Below, piece by piece: positions 8,233 through 17,153 of a stretch of 37,794 bases of DNA. Each line of letters opens with the position of its first letter. Positions within the stretch are counted from its first letter, which is position 1. The stretch spans positions 1 through 37,794 of the forward strand of contig JADGDW010000016.1 in assembly GCA_016744725.1 (NCBI GenBank). Direction: 5' to 3'. The notes under the pieces are model-generated. The model did no database searches. It was not told the DNA's origin and saw nothing but the letters and a program-made list of their open reading frames with translations. The translations under genes were made by a program, and so were the position numbers. The stretch is from Candidatus Albibeggiatoa sp. nov. BB20 (GTDB lineage: Bacteria; Pseudomonadota; Gammaproteobacteria; Beggiatoales; Beggiatoaceae).

Positions 8233-8835
8233 TCATTTTTGCTTATAGAATTCATAGAGTTGATTTAGTATAGCTCTATCTCGTTCTGAATGCCAATTGT
8301 AGTTTTTACCACCATAAACAAAGCCTTCACTTTTACCGCTAAATAGTTGCCAGATAGCATTGCTATACTTCTGTGGCATCTGACCTAAAACCAGCACTTT
8401 GATTTGATGGCTACCGTAAATCAGGTTAAAAACCCCTGCTTGTTGTTTGATTAATTGTAGACCTTGCTTTTGTAAACTGCTTGGAAAACGAGTGCAAACG
8501 GCATACAATTTTACATTGTTTGTGGGAAGTAAGTTGTTTAAGGAAATGCTTTCTTGTTTTCGGTAATTAACATAATGCCCAATGAGTTTATCAATTGCCC
8601 ATTCGTTTAAGGGTTCGTGAATTGATTTGTAAGTCAGGAGGTTGTGTTGTGCAAGCTCTTCCAAGCCTTCAGGAAATTCAATAAGCGGTTTTCCTTCAGC
8701 ACGCTTGATAATCACTACATCGAGAAACTGTTTTTTTGCGGTTAATTCTTTTTCCAATACGACTTCATATTCTGAATCAAGAAAAAAGTCAGTCAAAGTT
8801 AAACCGAAGGTGCGATGCCAGTTGATTTTGCTCAT
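8233..8835 (-). CDS. Rpn/PD-(D/E)XK nuclease-like protein, lacking its tail
   Basis: A 200-aa protein of a group common in cyanobacteria and sulfur bacteria, related in pattern to Rpn/transposase-associated PD-(D/E)XK nucleases. Visible features are an N-terminal WHRTFGLTLTDFFLDSEYEV, a beta-strand pair carrying the acidic residue (KKQFLDVVIIKR), then LLTYKSIHEPLNEWAIDKLIGHYVNYRKQ beginning near residue 87, with the lysine that could complete the nuclease core. The C-terminal part ends YNWHSERDRAILNQLYEFYKQK at TGA. The tail normally following in such proteins continues in frame after the TGA (8041-8226). The function is unproven: members have been discussed as recombination-promoting nucleases or mobile accessory genes. 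It stands alone, next to a MITE copy. Confidence 0.6.
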   Translation of the reverse strand: MSKINWHRTFGLTLTDFFLDSEYEVVLEKELTAKKQFLDVVIIKRAEGKPLIEFPEGLEELAQHNLLTYKSIHEPLNEWAIDKLIGHYVNYRKQESISLNNLLPTNNVKLYAVCTRFPSSLQKQGLQLIKQQAGVFNLIYGSHQIKVLVLGQMPQKYSNAIWQLFSGKSEGFVYGGKNYNWHSERDRAILNQLYEFYKQK

Positions 8836-8968
8836 GACGCTATTTTAGAGCAAATTGACACAAGATTAAGCGGCCAAGAGAATGCTTAAAATTGATATCC
8901 CGAAATCATGTCAAAATGCTTTTGCGATAAGCTAAAGAAAATCGGCAAGCCATTTTTCACCGTTTTCA

Positions 8969-9078
8969 TCGTCAATTCTATCTTGAATGGGACTGGCAGT
9001 CCTGAAATATTTAAATATAAAATAGTTTTAAAATCTAGGACGGCCAGTCCTGTATCATCTTAAAATAGAGTGACTATA
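8969..9078 (-). mobile_element. MITE copy A
   Basis: One of five related elements. It ends on the right with GACTATA (9072-9078) preceded by the conserved TGTATCA...TTAAAATA stretch, and holds two palindromic cores, GGACTGGCAGTCC at 8990-9002 and AGGACGGCCAGTCC at 9037-9050. The left terminus is degenerate (TCGTCAATTC instead of TATAGTCAATTC), so it is about 110 bases rather than 116. It lies in the gap between asnO and the nuclease-like gene. Confidence 0.75.
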
Positions 9079-9090
9079 AATGATAGTTGT

Positions 9091-10860
9091 CTAATCAACA
9101 TGCTCCTGCAACCACGCTTCTAACAAGGTTAAATGCCATAATTTGCTGCCGTTTAACTTAGTCATATATTGTTCAGGCTGGGCTAATAATTTATTCACAT
9201 AATCGCGCTGAAATAAGCCACGCTGACGGCAAGCGGTTGAATTCAAAACCTCTTGCATAAAATGCAAAAACTCACCACGCACATACTTTAATGCAGGCAT
9301 TGGGAAATAACCTTTAGGTCTATCAATCACTGATGCAGGCAATAAATCACGGGCTATCGCTTTGAGCAGATGTTTACCTGATTCACGTAATTTCAATTCA
9401 GGTGGAATTTGTGCCGCTAACTCAACTAATTGATGATCTAAAAATGGGACACGGGCTTCTAATCCCCAAGCCATGGTCATGTTATCTACACGTTTCACGG
9501 GGTCATCGACAATCAATGTGGTCACATCCATCCGTAACACGCTATCTAAAAATTCATCAGCTCCTTTAGCTGAGAGTAAATCGTTGACTAATAATGAAGT
9601 GTAATCTTCGCCATGATATTCAGGCATCACAGTTTGTAAAAATTCTTCATGTGAACGGTCAAAATAATACGGTGCAAAACGTTGTAAATGTGTACCCGCC
9701 GCATCATTCATCATCGAATACCAGAAATAACCTGCAAATACTTCATCCGCACCTTGGCCACTTTGCACCACTTTCACTTGTTTCGACACTTGTTCTGCTA
9801 ACAAATAAAACGCCACCGCATCTTGTCCCACCATTGGCTCAGACATATTGTGAATAGCTTCAGGCAAACGGCTTAATACTCGATTATTGGGAATTTGTAA
9901 CTTGTGATGCCGCGTATGATAACGGGCAACCACTTGATCAGAATATTCAAACTCACTGCCTTTTTCTCCTGCAACATCATCAAATCCAATCGAAAAGGTC
10001 AGTAAATTTTCCACATCAGTATTTTCAGCCAACAAACCAACCAATAAACTGGAATCCAAACCACCCGATAACAACACACCCACAGGCACATCAGCAATGG
10101 TACGATGAGAATCAACAGCCGCCTTTAAGGCTTCATGAGTGGCTTCAATCCATTGTGTATCATTCAAGGCTTGCTGTGGACGCTGCGCTGATAATTGCCA
10201 ATAACATTGCGTATTAACCTTGCCCTCTGGCGTAATCGTGATGAAATGGGCAGGGGGAACTTTGCGAATCCCTTTCAAAATCGTATACGGTGCAGGCACA
10301 ACCGCATGTAAGGTAAATTGATGATGTAAACCAACAGGGTCAATGCTTTTATCTACATCACCCGCCGCCAATAATGCAGGCAAAGTGCTAGCAAATCGAA
10401 ATCCATGAGTCGTTTGAGCATAATATAATGGCTTGATACCAAACCGATCACGTGCAATAAATAAACGCTGACCATCCCAAATTGCAAATGCAAACATGCC
10501 TTGTAAACGTGATACACATTGTTCACCCCACGCATGATAAGCTTTTAAAATGACTTCCGTATCGCTGTGTGAAAAGAAGCTATAACCTTTTTGAATCAGC
10601 TCTTTACGCAATTGAGGATAATTATAAATTGTGCCATTAAACACTAGAGTTAAACCCAGTTCAGCATCATACATTGGCTGATGGCCGTATTTAGATAAAT
10701 CAATAATCGCTAAACGTTGATGCCCAAAGCCCACACTATTATTAATCCATTGTCCCGCATCGTCAGGCCCTCGTGGTGCTAATACTTTTAGCATTTTATC
10801 CAAGGTTTGAGGCTGCACAGGTGTTGTATCAAAACGTAATTCACCGCAAATTCCACACAT
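9091..10860 (-). CDS. asnO: N-acetylglutaminylglutamine amidotransferase (AsnO)
   Basis: Asparagine-synthase-like amidotransferase of the NAGGN group, which amidates N-acetylglutaminylglutamine to the osmoprotectant NAGGN with the product of ngg as partner. The N-terminal class II glutaminase domain starts MCGICGE with the nucleophile Cys2, and continues APRGPDDAG, GFGHQRLAIIDLS and SHSDTEVILKAYHAWGEQC. The ATP-pyrophosphatase domain has VPVGVLLSGGLDSSLLVG and later VVQSGQGADEVFAGY and GLEARVPFLDH. Assignment to AsnO rather than AsnB rests on the run FASTLPALLAAGDVDKSIDP and FTLHAVVPAPYTILKGIRK, which I know from that subfamily, and on the length of 589 aa. The usual neighbours (ngg and an M42-type peptidase) are absent. 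MITE copies lie on both sides, 12 bases past the stop and 55 bases before the start. If the subfamily call is wrong it is an asnB. Confidence 0.82.
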   Translation of the reverse strand: MCGICGELRFDTTPVQPQTLDKMLKVLAPRGPDDAGQWINNSVGFGHQRLAIIDLSKYGHQPMYDAELGLTLVFNGTIYNYPQLRKELIQKGYSFFSHSDTEVILKAYHAWGEQCVSRLQGMFAFAIWDGQRLFIARDRFGIKPLYYAQTTHGFRFASTLPALLAAGDVDKSIDPVGLHHQFTLHAVVPAPYTILKGIRKVPPAHFITITPEGKVNTQCYWQLSAQRPQQALNDTQWIEATHEALKAAVDSHRTIADVPVGVLLSGGLDSSLLVGLLAENTDVENLLTFSIGFDDVAGEKGSEFEYSDQVVARYHTRHHKLQIPNNRVLSRLPEAIHNMSEPMVGQDAVAFYLLAEQVSKQVKVVQSGQGADEVFAGYFWYSMMNDAAGTHLQRFAPYYFDRSHEEFLQTVMPEYHGEDYTSLLVNDLLSAKGADEFLDSVLRMDVTTLIVDDPVKRVDNMTMAWGLEARVPFLDHQLVELAAQIPPELKLRESGKHLLKAIARDLLPASVIDRPKGYFPMPALKYVRGEFLHFMQEVLNSTACRQRGLFQRDYVNKLLAQPEQYMTKLNGSKLWHLTLLEAWLQEHVD

Positions 10861-11207
10861 AGACTGTCCGTTTATTTCAAAGTATCAAATGACAATATTG
10901 TAGCAAACATCATGATATAGTTAATTTTGGTTTATGTGTTAGGACTGGTAGTCTTGTTATTGTTTAAATATCAAATAGTTTTAAAATCTAGGACGGCCAG
11001 TCCTGTATCACTTTAAAGTAAAACGACTATAACTAAGATTTGATTGTATTCAGTTAAAATTATCTGAGAAAGAATGAATTTTGGGGCTGATATTCCTTTT
11101 ATCAAAAATTAATATGTACCAATACGCAACTCCAGCAAATTAAAAATGGTCTAAGCTTTCACTGTTAGCTAAAATAAAGTTTTTAAAAATTTCAAAGGAG
11201 TGTCGTT
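10861..11207. other. 347-base intergenic region with MITE B
   Basis: Divergent spacer between asnO (minus) and the beta-helix gene (plus). A third of it is MITE copy B (10916-11031). The remaining right part (11032-11207) is AT-rich and leads to a strong Shine-Dalgarno AAAGGAG seven bases before ATG 11208. No confident -35/-10 pair and no RNA gene are seen. Confidence 0.5.
10916..11031 (-). mobile_element. MITE copy B
   Basis: A 116-base copy running from TATAGTT to GACTATA. It has palindromic cores at 10941-10954 (one base diverged) and at 10990-11003, and the conserved TGTATCACTTTAAAGTAAAACGACTATA end on the right. It is in the same orientation as copy A on the other side of asnO, so the two form direct repeats around that gene. 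Confidence 0.82.
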
Positions 11208-14000
11208 ATGATTAACTGGCAACGACTGATTTTTCTGTTGTGCTTATTCGCAACCCAATCCCTATTTGCTCAGACTTATTATTTTGCAAGTGCGGGCAAT
11301 GACAGCAATGATGGGTTTAGTCCTGAAACGGCTTGGCAAACCGTCACGAATCTTAACGAAAAAAGCTTTAGCGATGGCGATAGTTTTTTATTCAAACGCG
11401 GCGATACTTTTCGTGGTGGAATTAAACTACTGCGTTCACCCACAAATTTAACTTTCTCCACTTATGGTGAAGGTGATAGAGCAGTGATTGCAGGTAGTGT
11501 GGCGATTTCAAATTGGACACCGACGGTACATTCTTCTTTAAATTCTGGTCTTGTTTATGAAGCCAATGTGACAGGTTTATTACCTCTGGATTCAGATGGC
11601 AATATCAAACAGATTCAACACTTATTCGTCAATGGCAATTTGATGACGATTGCACGTTATCCTAACGTAAACAGTGCTTTGGATAAAAATTGGCTCAAAG
11701 TCGGCAGCAATACAGGTAAAGACTATTTTACTGATCCCACTTTAGCCGCGTATGGCAAACCTGATAATTATTGGAAAGGCGCGACGTTACGGATTCGTAA
11801 TAGTTGGACAAATGAGGTGAGCGAAATCACGGGCTATAGTGCAGCAGCAGGTCGCTTGGCGATCACAGGTTTAGGTACTAAATTACCTGAATGGGGTTAT
11901 TTTATTGATGGTAAATTGGAAGAATTGGATTTTACAGGTGAATGGTATTACGACGCAACGAGCCAAAAAGTGTATCTATATCCACCCGCAGGCGTTAACC
12001 CCAATCAAGCTTTAATTGAAGGCGCAGTGTATGAAACAGGTTTGTCTATCAATAATCACAAAGACAATGCCTTAGTTGAAAATTTGTTATTCCGCCATTT
12101 CACTACCCAAGGTATGCACGTTAACAGTTCTGATAATGTACGAGTTCAACAGTGTTATTTTTTACATAATGTGAAAGGGATTACGACTTGGAATACGGCC
12201 GATTTATCCATTAATAATAACGAATTACACTATCAACTCCATTCTAGTATCGGTTTGCAAGCCAGCGTGTCACAAGGCTTTGATGTCAAAGGTAGCGTGG
12301 TTGAAAACAATACCATTACCAATACCGCGATGTATCGTGCTTATGGTGTGCGTTATGACGGGAAATATCAAGGCAATGGGATTGATGTCTATGGTAAAGC
12401 GTATACGGTGCGTGGCAATTACATTGAAAACGTGGCTGAAAATGGCATGTTCCTCAAAGATGGTGGCTATCATCTGATCGAAAATAATGTGATTAAAAAC
12501 ACCCTGTTGATCTTAAATGACGGTGGTGCAATCAGTATTGGTTCTGATGGTAATACGATTCGTGGTAATTATTTAAGTGGTTCAGTGGGCAATACGGACG
12601 AGTCCAATGGATGCAGTTCAACTAGCAGTGACCCGTGTAAACATCATTCTGCTTATGGCATGGGTATTGGCTCAGATTCTGGGTTTAAAAATAATGTGAT
12701 TGAGAATAATGTGATTTTCAATAATGCCGATATGGGGATTCGTCTGAATGCGTTTCAAAATGCCATCGTGCGCAACAACATCGTATACAACAATGACCCT
12801 CAAATTGTGGTGCAAGACTTATACGGTGGCACTTCATCCAATAACTTGATTGAAAACAATATCATCATTTCTCTCGATCCTGACCAATTGGGTTTACAAC
12901 TTACCAATACAACGCATCACGGTGATATGAATAATAATTATTATTGTAATCCATACAGTGATTTAGCCATTATGCGTGATGGGCAACGTTACTCCTTAGC
13001 TGATTGGAAACAAAGCTTTTCTCAATATGACCAAAGTTCGGTTGATTGTGGTTTATTGTTGCCGACTGAGCTTGTGCAAGTGATTGGTGAACAGTTAATT
13101 ACCAATCCGACATTTGATGCTGATGTGAAAAGCTGGGGGCCTACGAGCAAACCTGAAAAAATCTTTTATGACACGACGCAATTAGACAATGGTAGTTTAA
13201 AAGCAGTGTTTAATACTTCTGACAGGTTGTTAAACCTTGTACCAAATACTCTAAGTTTGCAAAAAGACCAATGGTATCGCTTAGCCTTCAGTGTTATCGC
13301 GGATGATTTCGGAGATATTCAATTGCGCCTGAATCAAACCAAGCCAAAATATGTCATTTATGAAGAACGATTTTTTGCAATAGATACTCAACGCCGTGAT
13401 TATCAGTATATTTTCCAGAATCAACTCACTGATGATACGATGAAATTTTTATTTTCCACCGAGAAAGATGATGCAGGCACTTATTGGATTGATAATGTCA
13501 ATTTGCAAGCAGTGACGTTACAACCGAGTTTGCCTGCTGAGAAACAAGTTAAATTATTTACTAATCCTAGCTACGAAACCAAAACAGTTAATTTACAAGG
13601 TGTGGATTATCTTGATTTGGCAGGTCAACTAGCCAGTGGAGAAATCTCACTTGCGCCATTTACATCAGCAGTTTTAGTCCGTGCTAACAGTACGATTACT
13701 GCTCCTGCAACATTGGCCGCCTCGAAATTACATGTAAAAGTGAAGCAAAACAAGGTCACTTTGACATGGACAGCAGTGATGGGCGCACAAGGTTACTTGT
13801 TGTATTACACCACTTATCCCAATGCACAGCCACAACTTGAAAGGGTTGATATGCAGCTCAATCGCAAATTGGAACTGGAAGTGCCTGAAGGTTTTGAGTT
13901 ACCTATTGACGGCATTGGTTTTTATGCGATTATTGTTGCTTATGATGGTACTGGAGCAGAAGGACGCTCTTCTAATATTGAGCATTTCATGTTGCATTAG
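11208..14000 (+). CDS. secreted right-handed beta-helix protein with CBM-like and Fn3 domains
   Basis: A 930-aa exported protein. The signal peptide is MINWQRLIFLLCLFATQSLFA, cleaved after about residue 21. The first part (YFASAGNDSNDGFSPETAWQT) is the usual opening of parallel beta-helix proteins. Asn-rich coils such as NNVIENNVIFNNADMGIRLN and VRNNIVYNNDPQIVV run to about residue 610 and form a pectate-lyase-like right-handed helix. A jelly-roll carbohydrate-binding-like region follows at about 625-765 (ITNPTFDADVKSWGP ... GTYWIDNVNLQ). The end (about 835-930) is a fibronectin type III domain (KVTLTWTAVMGAQGYLLYY). The fold suggests polysaccharide binding, lyase or epimerase activity, but no catalytic residues can be assigned. 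It has the strongest ribosome binding site of its region (AAAGGAG) and is followed by a terminator. Confidence 0.85.
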   Translation: MINWQRLIFLLCLFATQSLFAQTYYFASAGNDSNDGFSPETAWQTVTNLNEKSFSDGDSFLFKRGDTFRGGIKLLRSPTNLTFSTYGEGDRAVIAGSVAISNWTPTVHSSLNSGLVYEANVTGLLPLDSDGNIKQIQHLFVNGNLMTIARYPNVNSALDKNWLKVGSNTGKDYFTDPTLAAYGKPDNYWKGATLRIRNSWTNEVSEITGYSAAAGRLAITGLGTKLPEWGYFIDGKLEELDFTGEWYYDATSQKVYLYPPAGVNPNQALIEGAVYETGLSINNHKDNALVENLLFRHFTTQGMHVNSSDNVRVQQCYFLHNVKGITTWNTADLSINNNELHYQLHSSIGLQASVSQGFDVKGSVVENNTITNTAMYRAYGVRYDGKYQGNGIDVYGKAYTVRGNYIENVAENGMFLKDGGYHLIENNVIKNTLLILNDGGAISIGSDGNTIRGNYLSGSVGNTDESNGCSSTSSDPCKHHSAYGMGIGSDSGFKNNVIENNVIFNNADMGIRLNAFQNAIVRNNIVYNNDPQIVVQDLYGGTSSNNLIENNIIISLDPDQLGLQLTNTTHHGDMNNNYYCNPYSDLAIMRDGQRYSLADWKQSFSQYDQSSVDCGLLLPTELVQVIGEQLITNPTFDADVKSWGPTSKPEKIFYDTTQLDNGSLKAVFNTSDRLLNLVPNTLSLQKDQWYRLAFSVIADDFGDIQLRLNQTKPKYVIYEERFFAIDTQRRDYQYIFQNQLTDDTMKFLFSTEKDDAGTYWIDNVNLQAVTLQPSLPAEKQVKLFTNPSYETKTVNLQGVDYLDLAGQLASGEISLAPFTSAVLVRANSTITAPATLAASKLHVKVKQNKVTLTWTAVMGAQGYLLYYTTYPNAQPQLERVDMQLNRKLELEVPEGFELPIDGIGFYAIIVAYDGTGAEGRSSNIEHFMLH

Positions 14001-14040
14001 GATTGATAGTTTTCAGAAACATTAGTCAATGACTGACATT

Positions 14041-14076
14041 TACTCCCAAGTTCAAGTGGGTTTGGGAGTATTTTTA
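14041..14076. terminator. rho-independent terminator, probably bidirectional
   Basis: TACTCCCAA at 14041-14049 pairs perfectly with TTGGGAGTA at 14062-14070 around a 12-base loop, then TTTTTA follows. It lies 41 bases after the beta-helix gene and just past the end of the convergent membrane-protein gene, so it can serve both. Confidence 0.8.
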
Positions 14077-14085
14077 AGCGGCATC

Positions 14086-15345
14086 CTATCTATTTAACTT
14101 TCTATATAGACGATATGCAGGCTTAATAAGTAAGTGACTATTCAGATTAGTTAGGCGTTTTGCAAACATGGATTGTCCACAACAATGAGGAATGTGCCAA
14201 AACAATGCCCAGATGAGAAATATTACAACAACCAACATTCCTGATTGACTTTTACAACTACCCTCAAGTTTATTTTTGGTAGTATCTACAGGTAAAACAG
14301 TAGCAGCAAGTAGAGACAGAATGAACAATGAAACTAAATTAATATAGATAAATCGTCCCCAGTCAACCGCAATACTGGCAATCAATACAGTAGCAATCAA
14401 GCTACCTACAACTAAAGCTTTTCCATGCCATCGGGCTAATATAATCTGAAGCTGAGCACGGACAGGCATAAATGCAGCTAAAGAAAGTCCAATTGAAATA
14501 ATGTAAGTATAGATATAATTCTTCTTCTCTATAAATACATTCAGCTTTTCAGCCCAATATCCCGCATCATACTGTAAAGCAAAAATAGCCCCTCTTTTAT
14601 TCATACTATAATGGGCATCGGCCAATGATTGATGAATAGCGGCAGCATGTTCAATTGAGCCTTGGTGCATAACGCTAAAAATAAAAGCTAAAAATGAAGG
14701 AAAAACGAGTATCGATATAAACCTGATCAGCTTTATATTTATTTTTTTATCAAAAGTATAAGTGAGCACAATATAGGGTATAAATAAAAACAACATTTCA
14801 TGTGATAATACGACAAAAGGATAAACAATGAGGCTCAAAACAAATACTTTTTCAAACTTTTGAAAATCAAGACTAAAACGAGACCATGCAATGAAACTCA
14901 AAAAAGCAAAATAAATAATCTCTTTTCTATAACCTCCCTGAAAATCATTGAGTTGAAAGGTGAATATGAAGGGTGAAAAAATCAAAAATACAAAGGGTAT
15001 GATGCTTTTTTGCTTTCTCAAAAGCAGGTAGGAAAATAAAAAATAGGTAAAATAAAGCAATATTTGAAATACAGTGACATATATTCCAGGGTTAATACCT
15101 GTCGTTTTTGATAGCACTATAAATAGTTCACCTAAAAAGCCTCGCCTAACCCAGCCTCCTGCATAGTTAATCAGCCAATCTCCCATTTTCCAATCATGGT
15201 GTCCAAGGTAATTAACAGTAGAATCCATAATGGTCATTGTAAATACAATCAGCATGAATATGGGTAATATAATGCGTAGCCATCTTTCAGATTTTGCTAA
15301 AACAAACATAAATCCATCTTTATTATTTGGTGAGTGACAATTCAT
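14086..15345 (-). CDS. polytopic membrane protein, possible polysaccharide polymerase-like
   Basis: A 419-aa integral membrane protein with roughly ten hydrophobic segments, including WLRIILPIFMLIVFTMTIM, YVTVFQILLYFTYFLFSYLL and SIIPFVFLIFSPFIFTF, and further segments to the C-terminus. The stretch GDWLINYAGGWVRRGFLGE between the first two segments is a motif I associate with uncharacterised membrane proteins of exopolysaccharide and glycan loci, somewhat like Wzy/EpsG polymerases. No catalytic assignment is possible. The start is uncertain: M1 at 15345 has no ribosome binding site, and M13 at 15309 is preceded by GATGGA and would begin MFVLAKSERW. It is convergent with the beta-helix gene and divergent from the sulfotransferase. 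The AT-rich codon use is stronger than in the neighbours, which may reflect only its hydrophobic content. Confidence 0.7.
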   Translation of the reverse strand: MNCHSPNNKDGFMFVLAKSERWLRIILPIFMLIVFTMTIMDSTVNYLGHHDWKMGDWLINYAGGWVRRGFLGELFIVLSKTTGINPGIYVTVFQILLYFTYFLFSYLLLRKQKSIIPFVFLIFSPFIFTFQLNDFQGGYRKEIIYFAFLSFIAWSRFSLDFQKFEKVFVLSLIVYPFVVLSHEMLFLFIPYIVLTYTFDKKINIKLIRFISILVFPSFLAFIFSVMHQGSIEHAAAIHQSLADAHYSMNKRGAIFALQYDAGYWAEKLNVFIEKKNYIYTYIISIGLSLAAFMPVRAQLQIILARWHGKALVVGSLIATVLIASIAVDWGRFIYINLVSLFILSLLAATVLPVDTTKNKLEGSCKSQSGMLVVVIFLIWALFWHIPHCCGQSMFAKRLTNLNSHLLIKPAYRLYRKLNR

Positions 15346-15350
15346 CAGAT

Positions 15351-15366
15351 ATATTTAATTAAATAT
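15351..15366. promoter_or_regulatory. 16-base perfect palindrome between divergent genes
   Basis: ATATTTAATTAAATAT is a perfect dyad in the 107-base spacer between the membrane-protein gene and the sulfotransferase gene, five bases upstream of the former's first possible start. It may be an operator for both, or chance in AT-rich DNA. Confidence 0.25.
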
Positions 15367-15452
15367 GATGTAATTAAAATAAAAAACACATCCAAATTCG
15401 GGTAAGATTACAGGCTGGAAATAATACTTTCTTACTTGGGAATTTAGCAACC

Positions 15453-17153
15453 ATGAATTACAGGCCTCAAAGACGAGTTTATTTATTAATCTATTTATTT
15501 ATCATGGGAATGATAGCTTGTCAACCCAGCATCGCTGCAACAAATGATAGCGAATTAATTTTCACCTCCACTCCTCAAATTGTACCTAACCCCAACCCCG
15601 CTGTACCATTGGCTGCATTATTACGTTTTCAAACGAATAAGCCTGTACAAACTCATATTCAGATTACACTTGGTGACAATCATCGCATCATTGAATATCC
15701 TGCAACCGCGTCGCCACAACAAGATTTAACCTTAATTGGTTTCAATGCAGGCCAAAAACATCAAGTGAATATCACGGTTTCAGACCCAGAAACGGCAACA
15801 TCAATCACAAAGCAACTGACATTTAATGCCCCAAAATTGCCTACAGCAATTGAAGCTTTTCCCATTATTGAAACCAAACGTCTATCAAATGTAGCAATGG
15901 AAGCAGGTATTACACTCTTTAATCCACGTCGCCGAATTCCTGTGAGTGCAACAAATGCCGAGCGAGCAAACAATTTTGGGCGGAAGTTTGGTTTATTGGT
16001 TGCGGTTGATGAAGCGGGGGATGTTATTTGGTATTATCAAGCAGACTCTCGAATCAGTGATTTTGAACTATTAGACAATGGCCATATTATTTTCTTAACC
16101 CAAGATTTTCGGGCTGTTGAAATTGATTTGCTAGGTAATGTAATAACGCAATGGTATGCCAAACGCCGCCCAAAAGGGGAAATAGAAGGCGCAATCCCTG
16201 TTGATACGCTCACATTCCATCATGATATTGACGTATTACCCAATGGCAATTTTTTAGTATTAGGTTCAGAACGACAACAAATTCCTAATTATTATGACAG
16301 TGAAGAAGACATAAATGCACCCCGTAAAACCCATTGGGTGATGGTTGATGTCGTCATTGAATTTAATCGAGAAGGTAAGATTGTATGGCAATGGAATATA
16401 GCAGACTATATGGACGTATTTCGAATTGGCTATGAAACCTTTGGTGGCTTTTGGGAACGGCGTGGCTATAAAAATACGATAGATTGGTCACATGTTAATA
16501 CAATGCAATTAGTTGATGAAAATTCAATTTTATTGAGTTCGCGTTATCAAAGTGCATTATTCATGGTTGATAGAAATACCAAACAAATAAGCTGGATTGC
16601 GGGTGAACCTTCTGGCTGGGATGATAATTTACGGCCTAAATTATTGAAGATGCAAAATGATGCGGAATGGTTTTGGCATCAACATAGTCCTGTCATTACC
16701 TCACGTGGCACATTATTGCTATTTGATAATCAGAACTATCAAACTCGTCCTTTCGATAAACCAATACCACCCGCGCAAACGCGCAGTTGTGCAACAGAAT
16801 ACCGTTTAGATATAGAACAAAAAACCTTGCAACCGATTTGGGATTCCATCATACCGAATGACCCCGCAGTAGCCAGTTATGCAATGGGTAGTACACAATA
16901 TTTGGAAACAACAGGTAATATTTTAGTGGGCTATGGCTTTTTGCTATCTCAAGCAGATATTCAAAATAAAACATGGCATACCTTAACCGAAGGCAATGTA
17001 TGGACACGCGCTCGTGAATATACACATGATTCTCCAGCTCAGGTTGTATGGGAATTACAGCTCAAAGGACGTGAAAATGATATTGGTTTAGGTTGGACAT
17101 TGTTTGGCGCAAGACGCATCCCACATTTCCCTCCAATTATCACCACTAAATAG
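15453..17153 (+). CDS. arylsulfotransferase (AssT-type) family protein
   Basis: PAPS-independent aryl-sulfate sulfotransferase family protein (six-bladed propeller). It moves sulfate from phenolic sulfates to phenols through a sulfohistidine in the periplasm or at the cell surface. The N-terminus is an export signal with a hydrophobic core (VYLLIYLFIMGMIAC). Cys23 in MIAC could be a lipobox; otherwise cleavage falls after SIAA. An N-terminal beta-sandwich to about residue 125 precedes the propeller. All residues expected from E. coli AssT are present: the HH pair in TFHHDID (256-257), His347 in DWSHVN, Arg364 in LLSSRYQSAL, and HQH at 409-411 for the nucleophile region. Propeller strands such as GLLVAVDEAGDVIWYY repeat through the protein. 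It stands alone, with no DsbA/DsbB-like partner as in the assT operons of enterics. Confidence 0.85.
   Translation: MNYRPQRRVYLLIYLFIMGMIACQPSIAATNDSELIFTSTPQIVPNPNPAVPLAALLRFQTNKPVQTHIQITLGDNHRIIEYPATASPQQDLTLIGFNAGQKHQVNITVSDPETATSITKQLTFNAPKLPTAIEAFPIIETKRLSNVAMEAGITLFNPRRRIPVSATNAERANNFGRKFGLLVAVDEAGDVIWYYQADSRISDFELLDNGHIIFLTQDFRAVEIDLLGNVITQWYAKRRPKGEIEGAIPVDTLTFHHDIDVLPNGNFLVLGSERQQIPNYYDSEEDINAPRKTHWVMVDVVIEFNREGKIVWQWNIADYMDVFRIGYETFGGFWERRGYKNTIDWSHVNTMQLVDENSILLSSRYQSALFMVDRNTKQISWIAGEPSGWDDNLRPKLLKMQNDAEWFWHQHSPVITSRGTLLLFDNQNYQTRPFDKPIPPAQTRSCATEYRLDIEQKTLQPIWDSIIPNDPAVASYAMGSTQYLETTGNILVGYGFLLSQADIQNKTWHTLTEGNVWTRAREYTHDSPAQVVWELQLKGRENDIGLGWTLFGARRIPHFPPIITTK

Noticed and set aside
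9594..9857. 87-codon plus-strand frame opposite asnO
   Set aside because: Shadow of the asnO coding strand.
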